From Rana temporaria (Eukaryota > Chordata > Amphibia > Anura > Ranidae): DNA of 64,000 nucleotides. The notes under the pieces were generated by a model, which did not search any database, had not been told where the DNA came from, and saw nothing but the letters and a program-made list of their open reading frames with translations. Position numbers and translations under genes: made by a program. The stretch spans positions 130,112,830 through 130,176,829 of the forward strand of contig NC_053500.1 in the NCBI RefSeq assembly GCF_905171775.1, given 5' to 3'. Shown here piece by piece: positions 1 to 11,478 of this stretch (its first letter is position 1; each line of letters opens with the position of its first letter).

Positions 1-289
1 TTTTACGTTTCTTCAGTGACTTCCAGGCTTTGGCAAATGATGTCATACATCCCAGGAGTCTTCTGGAGGGGAGAAGGGGATTTTCTCGGCACACTCTCAT
101 GCATGCATGCTTGAGGTAAGTAATCTTTAACAGTCGCGCTACTGCGATTTGAATATATTCACCAACTGAAAAGTGTTCCAATAAAGTCATAAGTAGTATA
201 GCGATAAATATTCTTAGTCCATAGCACCCCCTTCCACCACTTTGGAGTGTATTGTCCAGGGTTTGACAAGTTGCTTGGAATCTAGGAGC
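1..289. other. No recognised feature
   Basis: I see no gene or known element end here. The stretch includes a short alternating purine-pyrimidine run (ATGCATGCATGC, about 101-111). It leads into a minus-strand family B fragment. Confidence 0.4.
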
Positions 290-663
290 CAGCTAAAAAA
301 AGTTAGGAGCCAGAAACGCGCCCCGTCCCACAAGCTCGCGTGCAGAAGCGAACGTATACGTGAAAGCGGGGTTCAAACCACACATGTGAGGTATCGCCTC
401 GATTGGTAGAGCGAGAGAAATAATTCTAGCCCTAGACCTTCTCTGTAACTCAAAACATGCAACCTATTGAATTTTTTTTAACGTTTTTTGGCTAACTTTA
501 CTGTTGTCTTATTTTTTAATAAAAAAAAGTGTATTTTTTCCCCAAAAAAGTGCACTTGTAAGACCGCTGCGCAAATACGGTGTGACAGAAAGTATTGCAA
601 CAACTGCCATTTTATTCTCTAGGGTGTTAGAATAAAAAATATGTATAATGTTTGGGGGTTCTA
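290..663 (-). mobile_element. Family B element fragment
   Basis: Reverse-strand match to the middle of the 1757-3039 and 28766-29843 elements. Shared blocks include the region around CACATGTGAGGTATCGCC, the CTCTGTAACTCAAAACATGCAACCT block, and GACCGCCATTTTATTCTCTAGGGTGTTAGAA-type sequence (here AACTGCC). Both TTAA-flanked ends are missing. It is a fossil fragment with no coding capacity. Confidence 0.7.
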
Positions 664-770
664 ATTGGAGGGAAGGAGATGGCAGTGAAAACACAGGGGA
701 AGCTCCATTAGCATTGCTGGTTGTCTTGTCTGTCATACCAACGGCCACCACAAGATGGCGCCAGATCACA

Positions 771-935
771 GAAGGAAGCATAGGCCTGAAGAAGGTCGCA
801 AAGCCACTCGGCGGGGGAGGTGGGGGGCACACGGAGACACGGGATGGGGTATCCTGTGTCTCTGTGTGCCCCCGCCGCGCCGGACGGTAATTGAGGCTGT
901 GGCTTTGCGGTCTTCTGCAGGCCTATGCTTCCTTC
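771..935. repeat. Foldback (inverted repeat) MITE-like sequence
   Basis: Arms at 771-807 and 899-935 are near-perfect reverse complements (GAAGGAAGCATAGGCCTG against CAGGCCTATGCTTCCTTC). A second inner pair around 826-877 also pairs (CACACGGAGACACGG against CCTGTGTCTCTGTGTG). The GC-rich arms explain the overlapping open frames on both strands. The superfamily is unknown. Confidence 0.6.
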
Positions 936-1110
936 TCCAGGCACCGCGTCACTAATTCTAGTAGCAATTGCGACCTGGCACCCGGATTTCGTCGAACCCT
1001 GGTATAGTCCACCAGAAAGAATCGCCACCACAATGGATAAAATCTCATGACCACCTATCACAGAAGGTCAATAACGCTTGTAGCTATAAACCCAGTCAGG
1101 TCCTCTAAGC

Positions 1111-1430
1111 CAGGGTTCCCCAACTCCCGGTCCGTGGCCCACTGGCGGGCCGTGGCCTATTTGCAGCCGGGCCGCGAAGGCTGCACTGTGTGAGGTGCAG
1201 CGGCAGGCAAGCAGAGAGATGACATCTCTCACCGCCCACCCGTATCACGGCACTTCCGCCCACACACTGCAGCGAGGTGCTATACTGTGGCTTGATTGGT
1301 TACAGGATGCTCTGGTGGCGTGATTAGCTAACGTCACTCATCTCCATGACGACGATGTCAACAACATTGCCACAAAACCGCCCCTTTTGCTGACCCGCGG
1401 TATACACATACACAGCCTCACTGCACATTG
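1111..1430 (+). mobile_element. hAT-like element end
   Basis: The terminus CAGGGTTCCCCAACTC followed by a GTCCGTGGCCCACTGG-type GC-rich segment is typical of vertebrate hAT elements. A matching right terminus was not found, so the extent is approximate and sequence to about 1700 could still belong to it. The short frame at 1428-1715 shows no transposase motif. Confidence 0.45.
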
Positions 1431-1756
1431 ACGTCAGACGCCCTTTACGCTGGGAGCCCAGCACAGGAGCGTCACTGGCTGCCTGGACACCGCTGTGATA
1501 CAGCAGCGTGGCTAGGAATCACCGCTCGTTTTGAATCTTCCCTGCACTGTCGCCGATCCAATAGAGCAGCGCATACAGATGTCCCTCGGCAGCTGGAACA
1601 TTCACTTAGTGACTGCTGGGAAGTGCTTTATAACCAATATTTAACATTAATCAAAGGTTCTAATGCTCATGTTAGGAAAAAAAATAAAAAGCAAGCATTG
1701 CCTTATATTTTGTAGGTTTGCTGGGTATTTAAATATTAACCAAAGGTCTCCTTTAA

Positions 1757-3039
1757 CCACTTCCATACAGGGCAGTTATACACACATCCATACCAGGCCT
1801 ATTCTGGCACTTCTCTCCTACAAATCATAATTTTTTTGCTAGAAAATTACGCAGAAACCCCCCAAACATTATATATGTTTTTTTAGCAGACACCCTAGGG
1901 AATAAAACGACGGTCATTGAAACTTTTTATCTTGCACGCTATTTGCGCAATAATTTTTCAAACGCCTTTTTTTGGAAAAAAATTGTTTCATGAATTAAAA
2001 AAATAACAAAACAGTAAAGTTAGCCCAATTTTTTTGTAAAATATGATGTTACATCGAGTAAATAGATACCTAACATGTCACGATTTAAAATTGCGCACAC
2101 TCATGGAATTGCGCCAAACTTCGCTACTTAAAAATCTCCATAGGCAACGCTTTGAAATTTTTTACAGGTTACCAGTTTAGATTTACAGAGGAGATCTAGT
2201 GCTAGAATTGTTGCTGGCACTCTAACGCACGCGGCGATACCTCACATATGTGGTTTAAACGGCGTTTACATATGTCGGCGGGACTTGCGTGTGCGTTCGC
2301 TTCTGCGCGCGAGCTACTGGGGACAGGGGCGTTAAAAAATATATTTTTTATTTCTTTTTTTTTTACATATTTATTTCTTTTTTTACACTTTTTTTTTTTA
2401 TTTTTTTTATTTTTTTTATTATCACTTTTATTCCTATTACAAGGAATGTAAACATCCCTTGTAATAGGAAATGTGTGTGACAGGTCCTCTTTATGGAGAG
2501 ATGCAGGGTCAATAAGACACCGCCTCTCTCCTCCAGGCTGGAAACCATGAAATCGGTGAAAAAAAATTCACCGATCTCATGCTTGCTGTGGCTTAGCAGC
2601 CGCAATTGCGGCTTTGTTTACTTACGGGGACCCGGGCGTGACGTCATCACATCGCGCCCGGGTCCTCCGACGGTCATAGAGATGATTGGTGACCAGATGG
2701 TCACCAGTCATCTCTATGCTTCCTGCCAGCGCCAGACGATTCGTTCTACTGGCCCCCGATGGCACGGGAGAGCCCGGAGAAGCACCGGATGGCGGCGGGA
2801 GGGGGGATGATGTCCCCTCCCGCCGCCTGTAAGAACGATCTAGCGGTGGAATCGCCGCTATGATCGTTCTTACGTTGTGCAGAATCGCCGGGAAAAGAGA
2901 AGGATATCTGAATGATGCCTCTAGCTGCAGGCATCATTCAGATATCCACCCGCAAAGCCCAGGACGTCACATGACGTCCTCCTGGATCGAGGAGGGGTTC
3001 CTGCCGCCGTCATTTCACAATGACGCGGTAGGGAAGTGG
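1757..3039 (+). mobile_element. Family B TTAA-flanked non-autonomous element, complete
   Basis: TTAA at 1753-1756 and at 3040-3043 bracket a 1.28-kb unit that starts CCACTTCC and ends GGAAGTGG, so it looks like a TIR element with a TTAA target duplication (piggyBac-like or Kolobok-like by target, not by protein). There is no transposase frame. Several hairpins lie inside: 2438-2473 (TTCCTATTACAAGG arms), about 2677-2718 (CATAGAGATGA arms), and a perfect 19-bp stem at 2902-2920/2929-2947. A copy at 28766-29843 is colinear and also TTAA-bounded. Confidence 0.8.
2902..2947. repeat. Perfect 19-bp hairpin inside family B
   Basis: Left arm 2902-2920 (GGATATCTGAATGATGCCT) and right arm 2929-2947 are exact reverse complements around an 8-base loop. 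The equivalent hairpin in the second complete copy (29745-29790) differs in both arms at a matching position, so pairing is preserved. Confidence 0.85.
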
Positions 3040-3043
3040 TTAA

Positions 3044-4264
3044 AGCACGAGAGAGAGTTTGAGCCTCTGCTGAGATTCCTTGCCTTTTGTTAAAAGACTA
3101 AGAGGATGTTTATATGGATTTCAGGAAACATTTGTGTTTATATACCATACATAAAGATACCTTGCTTTTCATGTTTTTTTACTTTTTTATTTTAACTGGG
3201 AGAGACAGTTGCTTAGCAGACAGGCAGACGGGACATGCTGATTTTTATATACCAATTTCAGTTTCATTGTGTTTGTTTAGTTCCAAGCAGAATGAATGTA
3301 ACACAAAACCTTGCTCAGGGGTGATGTTAAGAAAAGGGGGGGGAGAAAAAAAAAGAGAAGGTTTTGGAGTCTGTTAATGACATAAGTCACATAAGTGATT
3401 GTTCTTTCACTCAAACAGTTTACATAAGCCGCCTGAGCCTAAGGTTCCGACAAAGAAAGGCAAATTTCTCATTAAGTCGCCGCTGTCTGTATTAGAGGAG
3501 CCATCAATTTATACAGACCAAGAGATTATTAATGGAGTCAGTGTGGAGCGTTATGGGGCCACCAAAAGGGTGGTCTACGTAGCCGGGTGGTCTCTCTCGA
3601 GTCAAGGCCTTGCTTGTATACTTGAATGTTTAAACATACACTGACAGAACGTTAACACCTATAATCTTGTAAATATTTACCATTCTCAAGATGATGTATA
3701 AAACCGAGTAGGCAGTGCTTTTGTAAGCGTTGTTCTTGACTCCATTAAAAGCTAATTGAGACATTATTGCCTCATCAAAAGAAGATATATCAGCCCATTC
3801 CCCTGTCTCTCCAGCCTGAATAATTTGACTTCTAGACTGTTGTCTCCTCGCAAAATTAGTGATGACCATGCGCTTGGAAACACTGCGTGGATATTTTGTT
3901 TATATCTTGTTCATAGTGAAAGTAAGGGGGGGTGGAAATGAAAAAAATCTGAAACTTGGTCATCATGCTGCTTCTGCCAGCTTCAAACTGTGCGATTCCA
4001 GTATCCCTCTGTACAGACATTTGTTCTCTTTAACAAGCAGTACAGACAGTTTTGCCTTACAGGGATAAAGTTTGTAGTAAAACTGGCTGTTTGAATTCAC
4101 ATTCTTGAGGTGTTCATACTGTATAGTCTTCTTTAGTTTATATAATACCGTCTCCAACAAATACGGTATTTCTACTTTGAGTGGGGAAGAATGGAATAGA
4201 TCACCCATCAGCTGCACAAAGCCTTATTAAAATGTCCCTTTTTTGGTGGAAAATACAACTAGGT
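3044..4264. other. Mostly unique AT-rich sequence with one candidate coding scrap
   Basis: No repeat end is recognised in this stretch. It contains the candidate coding scrap at 3420-3567 and a promoter-like block near 3690-3760 (GTATAAAACC, then CATTAAAAG about 60 bases on), which could be a decayed LTR. Confidence 0.4.
3420..3567 (+). other. Possible exon or retroelement coding scrap
   Basis: An open frame from about 3399 to 3644 is rich in Lys, Pro and Glu at its start (KPPEPKVPTKKGKF) and does not overlap any repeat I recognise. A pyrimidine-rich tract ending TTCACTCAAACAG sits just upstream and could be a splice acceptor; AAAAGGGTGG near 3567 could be a donor. Base composition is more GC-rich than its flanks. 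I do not recognise the protein. Sequence downstream resembles an LTR promoter (TATA-like box then a polyadenylation-like box), so a decayed retroelement is an equally good reading. Confidence 0.25.
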
Positions 4265-4506
4265 CAGTGGTTCTCAAACTTCTAGTTCCGTGACCCCTTG
4301 ATAAAATTTCCCAAGTTGTGAGGACCCCTAACAGTAAAATTATTTTCGTAGCGTGGGTTGTCAGCACCCAAGGCAAGACAAGTAAATTGCGCCCTTAACC
4401 TGCGGACATTTAGCTCTTCCTGAGTCCTTTTAATGGCAACTATAATTACAGGTAGTGTTGCTGTCTCCAGCTTCAGTGTCCCTGTCTTTGTGGTGTCTCG
4501 TAGCAT
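4265..4506 (+). mobile_element. hAT-Charlie-like element fragment
   Basis: Begins CAGTGGTTCTCAAACTT, followed by a CCGTGACCCCTTGATAAA stretch and AAAATTATTTTCGTAGCG. This order closely resembles the ends of known vertebrate hAT-Charlie elements. The right end is unclear and no 8-bp duplication was established. Non-coding. Confidence 0.6.
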
Positions 4507-4510
4507 GCTC

Positions 4511-5008
4511 CGTTTCTAAATTTCCCGCCGTGCATTGCGCTAAATGACGTCGCAACAACGTCATTTTTTTTTTAACATAGACGTGAATTACGCCCATCCC
4601 GATTCACAGACGACTTGCGCAAAAATAAATAAATAAACGCGGGAACGACGGCCATACTTAACATGGCAGATCTAACTATACACGACGAAATTCCAGCTTT
4701 AACTATACGCCAGAAAAAGCCAACTAGAGACGATGTAAAGGAATGCGCCGGCCGCTTGTACGTTCGTGGATCGTCGGAAATAGCTAATTTGCATACTCGA
4801 CGCGGAAAACGACACAAACGCCACCCAGCGGACGCCAAAGAATTGCATCTTGGATCCGAAGGCGTACGAAGACGTACACCTGTCGGATCTAACCGAGATG
4901 CCGTCGTATCTTGGTTTGAGGATTCAAACCAAAGATACGACGCAGGTAATTTGAAAGTACGACGGCGTATCAGTAGATACGCCGGCGTACTCTCTGTGGA
5001 TCTGCCCC
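4511..5008 (+). mobile_element. MITE family E, right part
   Basis: Ends with TCTCTGTGGATCTGCCCC followed by TTA, the same type of terminus as the complete family E copies at 12858-13537 and 57452-58174. The interior shares the GCGGGAACGACGGCCATACTT block with 13167-13196. The left terminus is missing, apparently cut at the hAT fragment. The 142-codon open frame at 4663-5091 runs through the GC-rich interior and past the right terminus and is not a gene. Confidence 0.65.
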
Positions 5009-5014
5009 TTAGTC

Positions 5015-5812
5015 TTTTTCTCCACTCCAGCCGGAGTGGGTATAGCGTACCTGGACAGGAACCTGGACGTACCTGGACACTCGGAACTTAGCGGAAAAGT
5101 CTCTGCCACAGACCCTCCTTAGGATTGAGGTAGCGGAGGTGATCCTCCTTGATAGACTTTGGCCTTGATCTCCTTCAGGTAGTTTGCAGGTCACCGACTG
5201 ACAGGTGACCAACGTCCATCCTTTCAGTAATCTGTTCCCTTGATCCCCGGTGGATTGTCGAGACCCTATTGGATTGCCAGCCTCTCTTGGCTCTCCTCAG
5301 ATGGGCTCCCCACCGAACAGCTTCCTCTCATTGGGAACTCGCTTAGGATCTTCTCAGGATTGGGGACTCGGACGATTACTGGGGCCCCGCCACAGCTTTA
5401 AATGTTCCGGACCAACATGGTCCCGGAACCAGAAACACCACACGGCACGCGTGGAAGGCCATTTCGCCGAGGCGCCGTGATGCAGTCACCATAAAGGTGG
5501 GTGCCGCACTAGAAGAACAACCCAGACCAATCGCGTCTGTCCCATAATTACCCTCCCCCAGCATGCACAGCGAGGAGAAACACTCCTGATAGGCTGCTGG
5601 GGAAAAACACCGAAAACTTTACTCCACTGCTGCCACCTATCGTCCTGGGGTGGGAACGGCACCCCAGGAATAACAGAATAAGCCAACAGCACAGCCAAGC
5701 TGAGACAGAGACCCAATTCAACAGAATAACTGGATCAGAGCCAATTAACTCTCTGACCTCCCCTCTAAATTTAACAAAGCATCAGTACTTGGAAGTAACC
5801 AGGCGCTACACA
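5015..5812 (-). mobile_element. LTR-like block (gypsy-type solo LTR candidate)
   Basis: On the minus strand the block begins TGTGTAGCGCCTGG at 5812 and runs for about 800 bases of higher-GC sequence unlike its neighbours. The start and composition recall LTRs of gypsy-type elements in frogs (from memory, not searched). I could not identify a TATA box with confidence, a CA end, or a target duplication. It abuts the right end of a family E MITE. Confidence 0.35.
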
Positions 5813-6694
5813 TAGTTAACCCATAGATGTGTGCAGCCTATTGCATTGGGGTGTGTACCCCAAAGCGCAAACACACTGAAGCATAGTAAACTATGTTTAC
5901 TATGCTTAAGTTTGTGAATGAACAAAGTGAGTGTGTTTATTTAGAAAAGGAAGGCACCAGTAAATTACATATTGACTAGCCCTTTGCCCCGCTCTCCATC
6001 CTTAAACATCCTCTGGGGGGGAAGCCCAGGCAGTAGGTTGAGTCGGCACTACAAAGAGTGATTATGGTATGCCCTGGCACACCCCCTGCGCACACCTATG
6101 ATTTTACCGGGTGAACTGAATTACATACATAAGGATACAACAATGCCATTTGACAGGATATGGCAACCCTGGATTCACAGCCTTAATAATAATGGTCTGC
6201 AAAATATATTGAACTATATTAATTGTATACAATTATTGTCGCATATTACGCCATTTTCTTGAGTTGTAGAGTAAAGATTTCCTAAATTAGTTTTGTATGT
6301 ATAGTCATAAACCTTAACGTGACCTTGTTTGTGCTTTTAGTTAATGTTCATGTTTTAGTGAAGAAATATCTTTTATCCACTGAACTTGCAAATGGCTTTA
6401 AGCTTTTGACTTTGTATCCATAAATGTGCCCCTGCGGGGCATATGTTGCTGAAATAGTATACTGATTTGCTAATTCAATAGAATCCTTTTGAAACTGAAA
6501 TTTGCATATAAAGAACAGCACTGTTTCCTCTTCCTGGGCTTTGGCGAAAGATGCAGTGGATTTAAAACGGCTGATGTAGCATATTATGATTATAACACTC
6601 ATTTACATGCTCGGGACATGGAAAATTTTCACTTTAAATTGTCTTACTTTCTGTTCTGGGAACAGCCCTGAAATGAGGAAACATCTCACTCTCT
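5813..6694. other. Unique sequence with a short perfect palindrome
   Basis: No gene is seen. At 5879-5907 there is a perfect 13-bp inverted repeat with a 3-base centre (AAGCATAGTAAAC ... GTTTACTATGCTT). The rest is AT-rich and unassigned. Confidence 0.45.
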
Positions 6695-7616
6695 CCAGTT
6701 TTTGCGATTCGGCACTGCGTCGCTTTAACTGACAATTGCGCGGTCGTGCGACGTGGCTCAAAATTGGCGTCCTTCTTTTTTCCCCACAAATAGAGCTTTC
6801 TTTTGGTGGTATTTGATCACCTCTGCAGTTTTTATTTTTTGCGCTATAAACAAAAATAGAGCGACAATTTTGAAAAAAATGCAATATTTTTTTACTTTTT
6901 TTTCTATAATAAATATCCCCCAAAAATATATAAAACATTATTTTTTTTCCCTCAGTTTAGGCCGATACGTATTCTTCTACCTATTTTTGGTAAAAAAAAC
7001 GCAATAAGCGTTTATCGATTGGTTTGCACAAAATGTATAGTGTTTACAAAAAAGGGGATAGTTTTATTGCATTTTTATAATTTTTTTTTTTTTTTTACTA
7101 CTAATGGTGGCGATCCTCTTTTTTTCGTGACTGCGACATTATGGCGGACACATGGGACAATTTTGACACATTTTTGGGACCATTGTCATTTTCACAGCAA
7201 AAAATGCATTTAAAATGCATTGTTTACTGTGAAAATGACAGTTGCAGTTTGGGAGTTAACCACAAGGGGGCGCTGATGGGGTTATATATGACCTCATTTG
7301 TGTTTCTAACTGTAGGGGGGTGTGGCTGTAGGTGTGACGTCATCGATTGTGGTGCCCTATAAAAGGGAACACACGATTGATGACAGCGCCACAGTGAAGA
7401 ACAGGGAAGCTGTGTTTACACACAGCTCTCCCTGTTCTTCAGCTCCGGGGACCGATCGTGGGACTCCAGCGGGGATCGGGTCCGCGAGTCCCGCGGCTTC
7501 TGACAGGGTCGTGTGCACGCGCGACCCCACGGCTGGGCTTAAAGAGCCACGTACGTGGATGTGCCTAGTCGTGCCATTCTGCCGACGTATATCGGCGTGA
7601 ATGGGTCCTTAAGTGG
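6695..7616 (+). mobile_element. Family A copy 1, left end truncated
   Basis: Colinear with the complete copies at 8850-9861 and 34627-35494: TTTTTGCGATTCGGCACTGC, AATAGAGCTTTCTTTTGGTGG, GCGCTATAAACAAAAATAG, GGCCGATACGTATTCTTCTACC, ATTATGGCGGACAC, then ending AAGTGG before TTAA at 7617-7620. The CCACTT left terminus is missing. It has the two hairpins typical of the family at 7184-7240 and 7399-7437. No transposase. Confidence 0.85.
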
Positions 7617-7905
7617 TTAATGTGTTACTAAACCCACAACAGTAAAATCAGTCTGTATATACAGTAAAGTATGCTGCTTGTACTCACTGTGGAACATAAG
7701 GGGTTAATGCTCTGAATTGTGTAAAAAGGCTGTTTGATCCTGTCTTCCCCTCCTTCCACTGTCCCCAAGCCATCTGCTGATAGTACAGAGGCTAGGGGAC
7801 AAGCTGCACATTTTCAGTTTGGTGTGTATTGCTAGAGAGTGTGTTCAGCACTGTCCAGACGGAGGGTCAGGATCACTTAAGTGCTCCTCATTCAAGCAAC
7901 CAAGT
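7617..7905 (+). mobile_element. TTAA MITE fragment (same family as 36106-36613)
   Basis: Directly abuts the family A copy at a shared TTAA and begins TGTTACTAAACCCA, then CAGTCTGTATATACAGTAAAG, matching the left half of the complete element at 36106-36613. The right half is missing or too divergent to follow. Confidence 0.65.
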
Positions 7906-8008
7906 TTGGGTCTCTGGTATTCTCCCTGTCTGTTTCCACCTGCAAGGTGATTGATGTGGTCAGTCACCTGTTATAAGAAAGCCAAACGCTTAGTTCCTTG
8001 CTTGTGAT

Positions 8009-8361
8009 TAGGGTGACCACATTTCCAAACTATCATTCAGGGACGCATCCCTTCCCAAAAATCAGCTTGTGCTGTAGCAAATCACAGCACAGTGATTGGA
8101 CACGAGAGGCGGGATTTATGATTTCTCCAATCACAAGCAGGGGGCGGGATTGTGCTCCTCCAGACATTCCCAGCCAGGACAAGTACTGTCAGTGAGTAAA
8201 GCGGTGATATGGCGGCCTTTTTTGGGGGCATTAATTTGGCTTGGGGGGTGGCTGTGTCAGTTTCATTCCGGGACACTGTATTGTCCTGGAATGAAGGTGC
8301 CCGGGACAGACCTGCAAAATGCGGGACTGTCCCGGGCATTCCGGGACACGTGGTCACCCTA
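8009..8361. mobile_element. hAT-type MITE with perfect 8-bp target duplication
   Basis: Begins TAGGGTGACCACATTTCC and ends GGACACGTGGTCACCCTA. The flanks are identical 8-mers CTTGTGAT at 8001-8008 and 8362-8369, the signature of hAT insertion. It is 353 bp, foldback-like and non-coding. A related terminus occurs near 34015-34040. Confidence 0.85.
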
Positions 8362-8680
8362 CTTGTGATAGATATTGATGTGTGTTCAATCTCATTGTCT
8401 GTCTCCCGTGCTTTGCTAGTTTGTATTTCCCTGTGTATGACTGGGCCATTCCTTGATCCCAGCCTGCCTTTTTACTTGGACTGTCACAGAACCACGTTAT
8501 CTGTATGCTAACCAACAGTATCAGTTTGCTGTGCTTTGTTCACCTCTGCCCGGGTGTGATGGCCAGGCACTATAGCATTGTGTATAAGTTCTGTGGGCAA
8601 TCGATTACTGGTAGACTTCTTTTCCTTATTGGAAAGGGGGCTGCTATAGGTGAAGCACACAGTAGCCAGCTATAGGGGGA

Positions 8681-8830
8681 TTTATACTAAAGGAAAATCC
8701 ACTTTGCACTGCAAGTGCACTTGGAAGTGCAGTCGCTGTAGATCCGAGGGGGACATGCAAGGGAAATCAAAAACAGCATTTTAGCTTGCACATTATTGGA
8801 TAATAAAATCGGCAGAGCTTCCCCTTAGTT
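8681..8830 (+). repeat. Interspersed repeat with CTTTGCACTGCAAGTGCACTT core
   Basis: The run AATCCACTTTGCACTGCAAGTGCACTTGGAAGTGCAGTCGCTGT appears in reverse orientation near 46905-46980. GCACTT motifs form local inverted repeats. Edges are approximate and no function is seen. Confidence 0.55.
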
Positions 8831-8849
8831 ACCTTCGTATCACCATTAA

Positions 8850-9861
8850 CCACTTAAGGACCGGACCAATATGCTGCTAAATGACCCAAGGGGATTTTAC
8901 AATTCGGCACTGCGTCACTTTAACAGACAATTGCGCGGTCATGCGACGTGGCTCCCAAAAAAAATTGGCGTCCTTTTTTCCCCACAAATAGAGCTTTCTT
9001 TTGGTGGTATTCGATCACCTCTGCAGTTTTTATTTTTTGCGCTATAAACAAAAATAGAGCGACAATTTTGAAAAAAATTCAATATTTTTTACTTTTTGCT
9101 ATAATAAATATCCCCCAAAAACATATATATATAAAAAAAAAAAAATTTCCTCAGTTTAGGCCGATACGTATTCTTCTACCCATTGTTGGTAAAAAAAAAT
9201 CGCAATAAGCGTTTATCGATTGGTTTGCGCAAAATTTATAGCGTTTACAAAATAGGGGATAGTTTTATTATTATTATTATTATATATATTTTTTTTTTTT
9301 TACTACTAATGGCGATCAGCAAATTTTTTTTTTTTTTTTCGTGACTGCGACATTATGGCGGACACTTCGGACAATTTTGACACAATTCTGGGACAATTGT
9401 CATTTTCACAGCAAAAAATGCATTTAAATTGCATTGTTTATTGTGAAAATGACAGTTGCCGTTTGGGAGTTAACCACAGGTGGCGCTGTAGGAGTTAGGG
9501 TTCACCTAGTGTGTGTTTACAACTGTAGGGGGGTGTGGCTGTAGGACTGACGTCATCGATCCTCCCTATAAAAGGGATCACTCGATCGATGCGCCGCCAC
9601 AGTGAAGCACGGGGAAGCCGTGTTTACATACGGCTCTCCCCGTTCTTCAGCTCCGGGGAGCGATCGCGAGGGGGCGGCTAGAAACGAATAGCCGCGCCCT
9701 CGTCCCGGATCACTCCTGAAGCCACGGGAACCACCGCATGTACGGGGGGGGGTCCCGATCGGACCCCCGACCCACGTCTAGGCAGGGACGTACAGGTACG
9801 CCAATGTGCCTGTCCGTGCCATTCTGCCGACGTAAATGTACATGTGGCGGTCCGGAAGTGG
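8850..9861 (+). mobile_element. Family A copy 2, complete
   Basis: TTAA at 8846-8849 and 9862-9865 flank a 1.01-kb unit starting CCACTTAAGGACCGGACC and ending GGTCCGGAAGTGG. It contains all family A blocks in order and the hairpins at about 9398-9455 and 9609-9643. The overlapping minus-strand frames (9678-10167) are non-genic. Confidence 0.85.
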
Positions 9862-9865
9862 TTAA

Positions 9866-10169
9866 GGATAGGCAAGCGGTTTGGGCCGAACATTGGCTGT
9901 ACGAAAGTTTTCCGAGCAAGCAAATGAAAAGGTTGTTCGGGCCGCTGAATGACCACAATGCACTGCGCCGCCGCACAAGCAAAAAAAAAATGTTTTGTGT
10001 TGAATAAAGTCCTTGACCCTTTCCAAATACGCAGCGGTTGAAAAAAAAGCATAGATGAACTGTAGTGCGTTTCTGCAAAAGGCACCAAAAAACACATAGG
10101 TGTAAACCAGACCTAAAATGTTTAATAGCAGCAGCATGCTTTGTTTTTTTTTTGTATCATCTATCATAA
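9866..10169. other. Unassigned spacer with possible MITE end
   Basis: No gene. The run near 10055-10120 (GTGCGTTTCTGCAAAAGGCACC ... GGTGTAAACCAGACCT) looks like a MITE terminus, but the other end was not found. Confidence 0.3.
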
Positions 10170-10221
10170 TGGGGTTAAAAAAAATTAAATGAGCCCTTTA
10201 TTATAGTACAAACAGAGCAGA

Positions 10222-10312
<91 letters not shown>

Positions 10313-10532
10313 CCCCACCCCCCTCTCCCACCTGATTGGCTAGCTGACTTAGACAGCAGCAGCCAATCGGCAAAGAGGATCTCAGACAGCTGAGACACTT
10401 GTGGACATTGCTGGATAGAGATGGGGCTCAGGTAAGTATTAGGAGGGGCTGCTGAACACAGTGTTTTTTTTATATTGATGCATAGATTGTATTAAGATAA
10501 AATAAAACTTTTGCCTTTGCAACGCCTTTAAA
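10170..10532 (+). repeat. Interspersed repeat carrying a (TAG)n tract
   Basis: The segment from about 10313 (CACCTGATTGGCTAGCTGAC, CAGGTAAGTATTAGGAGGGGC, AATGC-type AAGATAAAATAAAACTTTTGCC, CAACGCCTTTAA) resembles a common frog interspersed repeat ending at TTAA (recalled, not searched). Its edges are approximate. Confidence 0.4.
10223..10312 (+). repeat. (TAG)30 microsatellite
   Basis: Ninety uninterrupted bases of TAG repeats. The complement frames give the poly-Tyr and poly-Leu open frames, which are not genes. Confidence 0.98.
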
Positions 10533-10814
10533 ACCTGATGGAAGATAAAATGATCCAATTCCAAAAAAAGTCTACAGGTTTATAATCCCTTACTGTTGCA
10601 GCTCTGAATCTCTCGCTGTCTGCCGCGTAATGTTTTTCAGCATGCTTCATTTCACTTGAATGTAGTAAATAGTCTAAATGTCTTGCTCAAAAAGTGTATT
10701 GTCTACATTACGGATTTGATGTATCCCCCGTGGCTGATTTTTGTATATGAAAAATACTTTGTTCATATGAAAATTCTAAATGTAGCAACGTAGACTTCAG
10801 ACATTAGACTTCTT

Positions 10815-11478
10815 TTTAAAGCGATATTAAACTCAAAACCAAAAATCCAATATATTGCAGATTACCAATCATTAGATGCGGTGACTGAATCAGATCTTTT
10901 GTTAGGCCTTTCACCCCTCTGTTTTCTCCTGGTGATCTGACCAGAAACAAACCTCCAGTACTAGAGTGCCCCACTCTGGATGAAGGAGCACAGTGGGCAG
11001 GTGCAAACAGCATTGTCAGTCTGGGGTGGGGGGTGTGTTAGATAAACTAGCAGATTTAAAGTGATTGTAAACCTCCTGACATGAAATATAAATAAACCAT
11101 ATCCTTCTGTAGCGTGCACTTCTCTCAAAGTGGTTCTAATGGCTGAAGTTTTTTTTTTTACCTTCAACACATTCAGCGCTCATGGGGAAATACCTCCTGC
11201 AGAGCAATTGTATTCTGACAGCGGGAGGTTTCCACTGCTTGCGGCTTTTACAAGCTCTGGAATTGGGCAGATTCTTCTTAATCTTTTGGAAGATCCTCAC
11301 AATGAATGCCAGCCTGATGGGTTGGGGAGGAGTCTGTGAGACATGTATCTGAGTTGAAGGCTTTGTCCTGTAAAGAACCACTGCTGGTCTTGCACAGAGG
11401 CATGGCGGCAATGAGACAAAGAGTCTCCTTTCTAAAGTTGCATTGCTGTAAAGCGGAACTATTATCCTGCTCCCCCAT
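10815..11478. repeat. Probable interspersed repeats at TTAA sites
   Basis: At 11056-11059 TTAA is followed by AGTGATTGTAAACCTCCTGAC, the counterpart of the reverse-oriented end at 41640-41697 (GAGGTTTACAACCACTTTTAAG). The part from 10815 (AAGCGATATTAAACTC) is also repeat-like. Boundaries are not resolved. Confidence 0.4.

Noticed and set aside
4663..5091. A 142-codon open frame with basic, Arg-rich sequence
   Set aside because: It runs through the CpG-rich interior of a family E MITE and past its right terminus, and no motif is recognisable.
10185..10398. Poly-Tyr and poly-Leu frames
   Set aside because: Translation of the complement of the (TAG)30 microsatellite.
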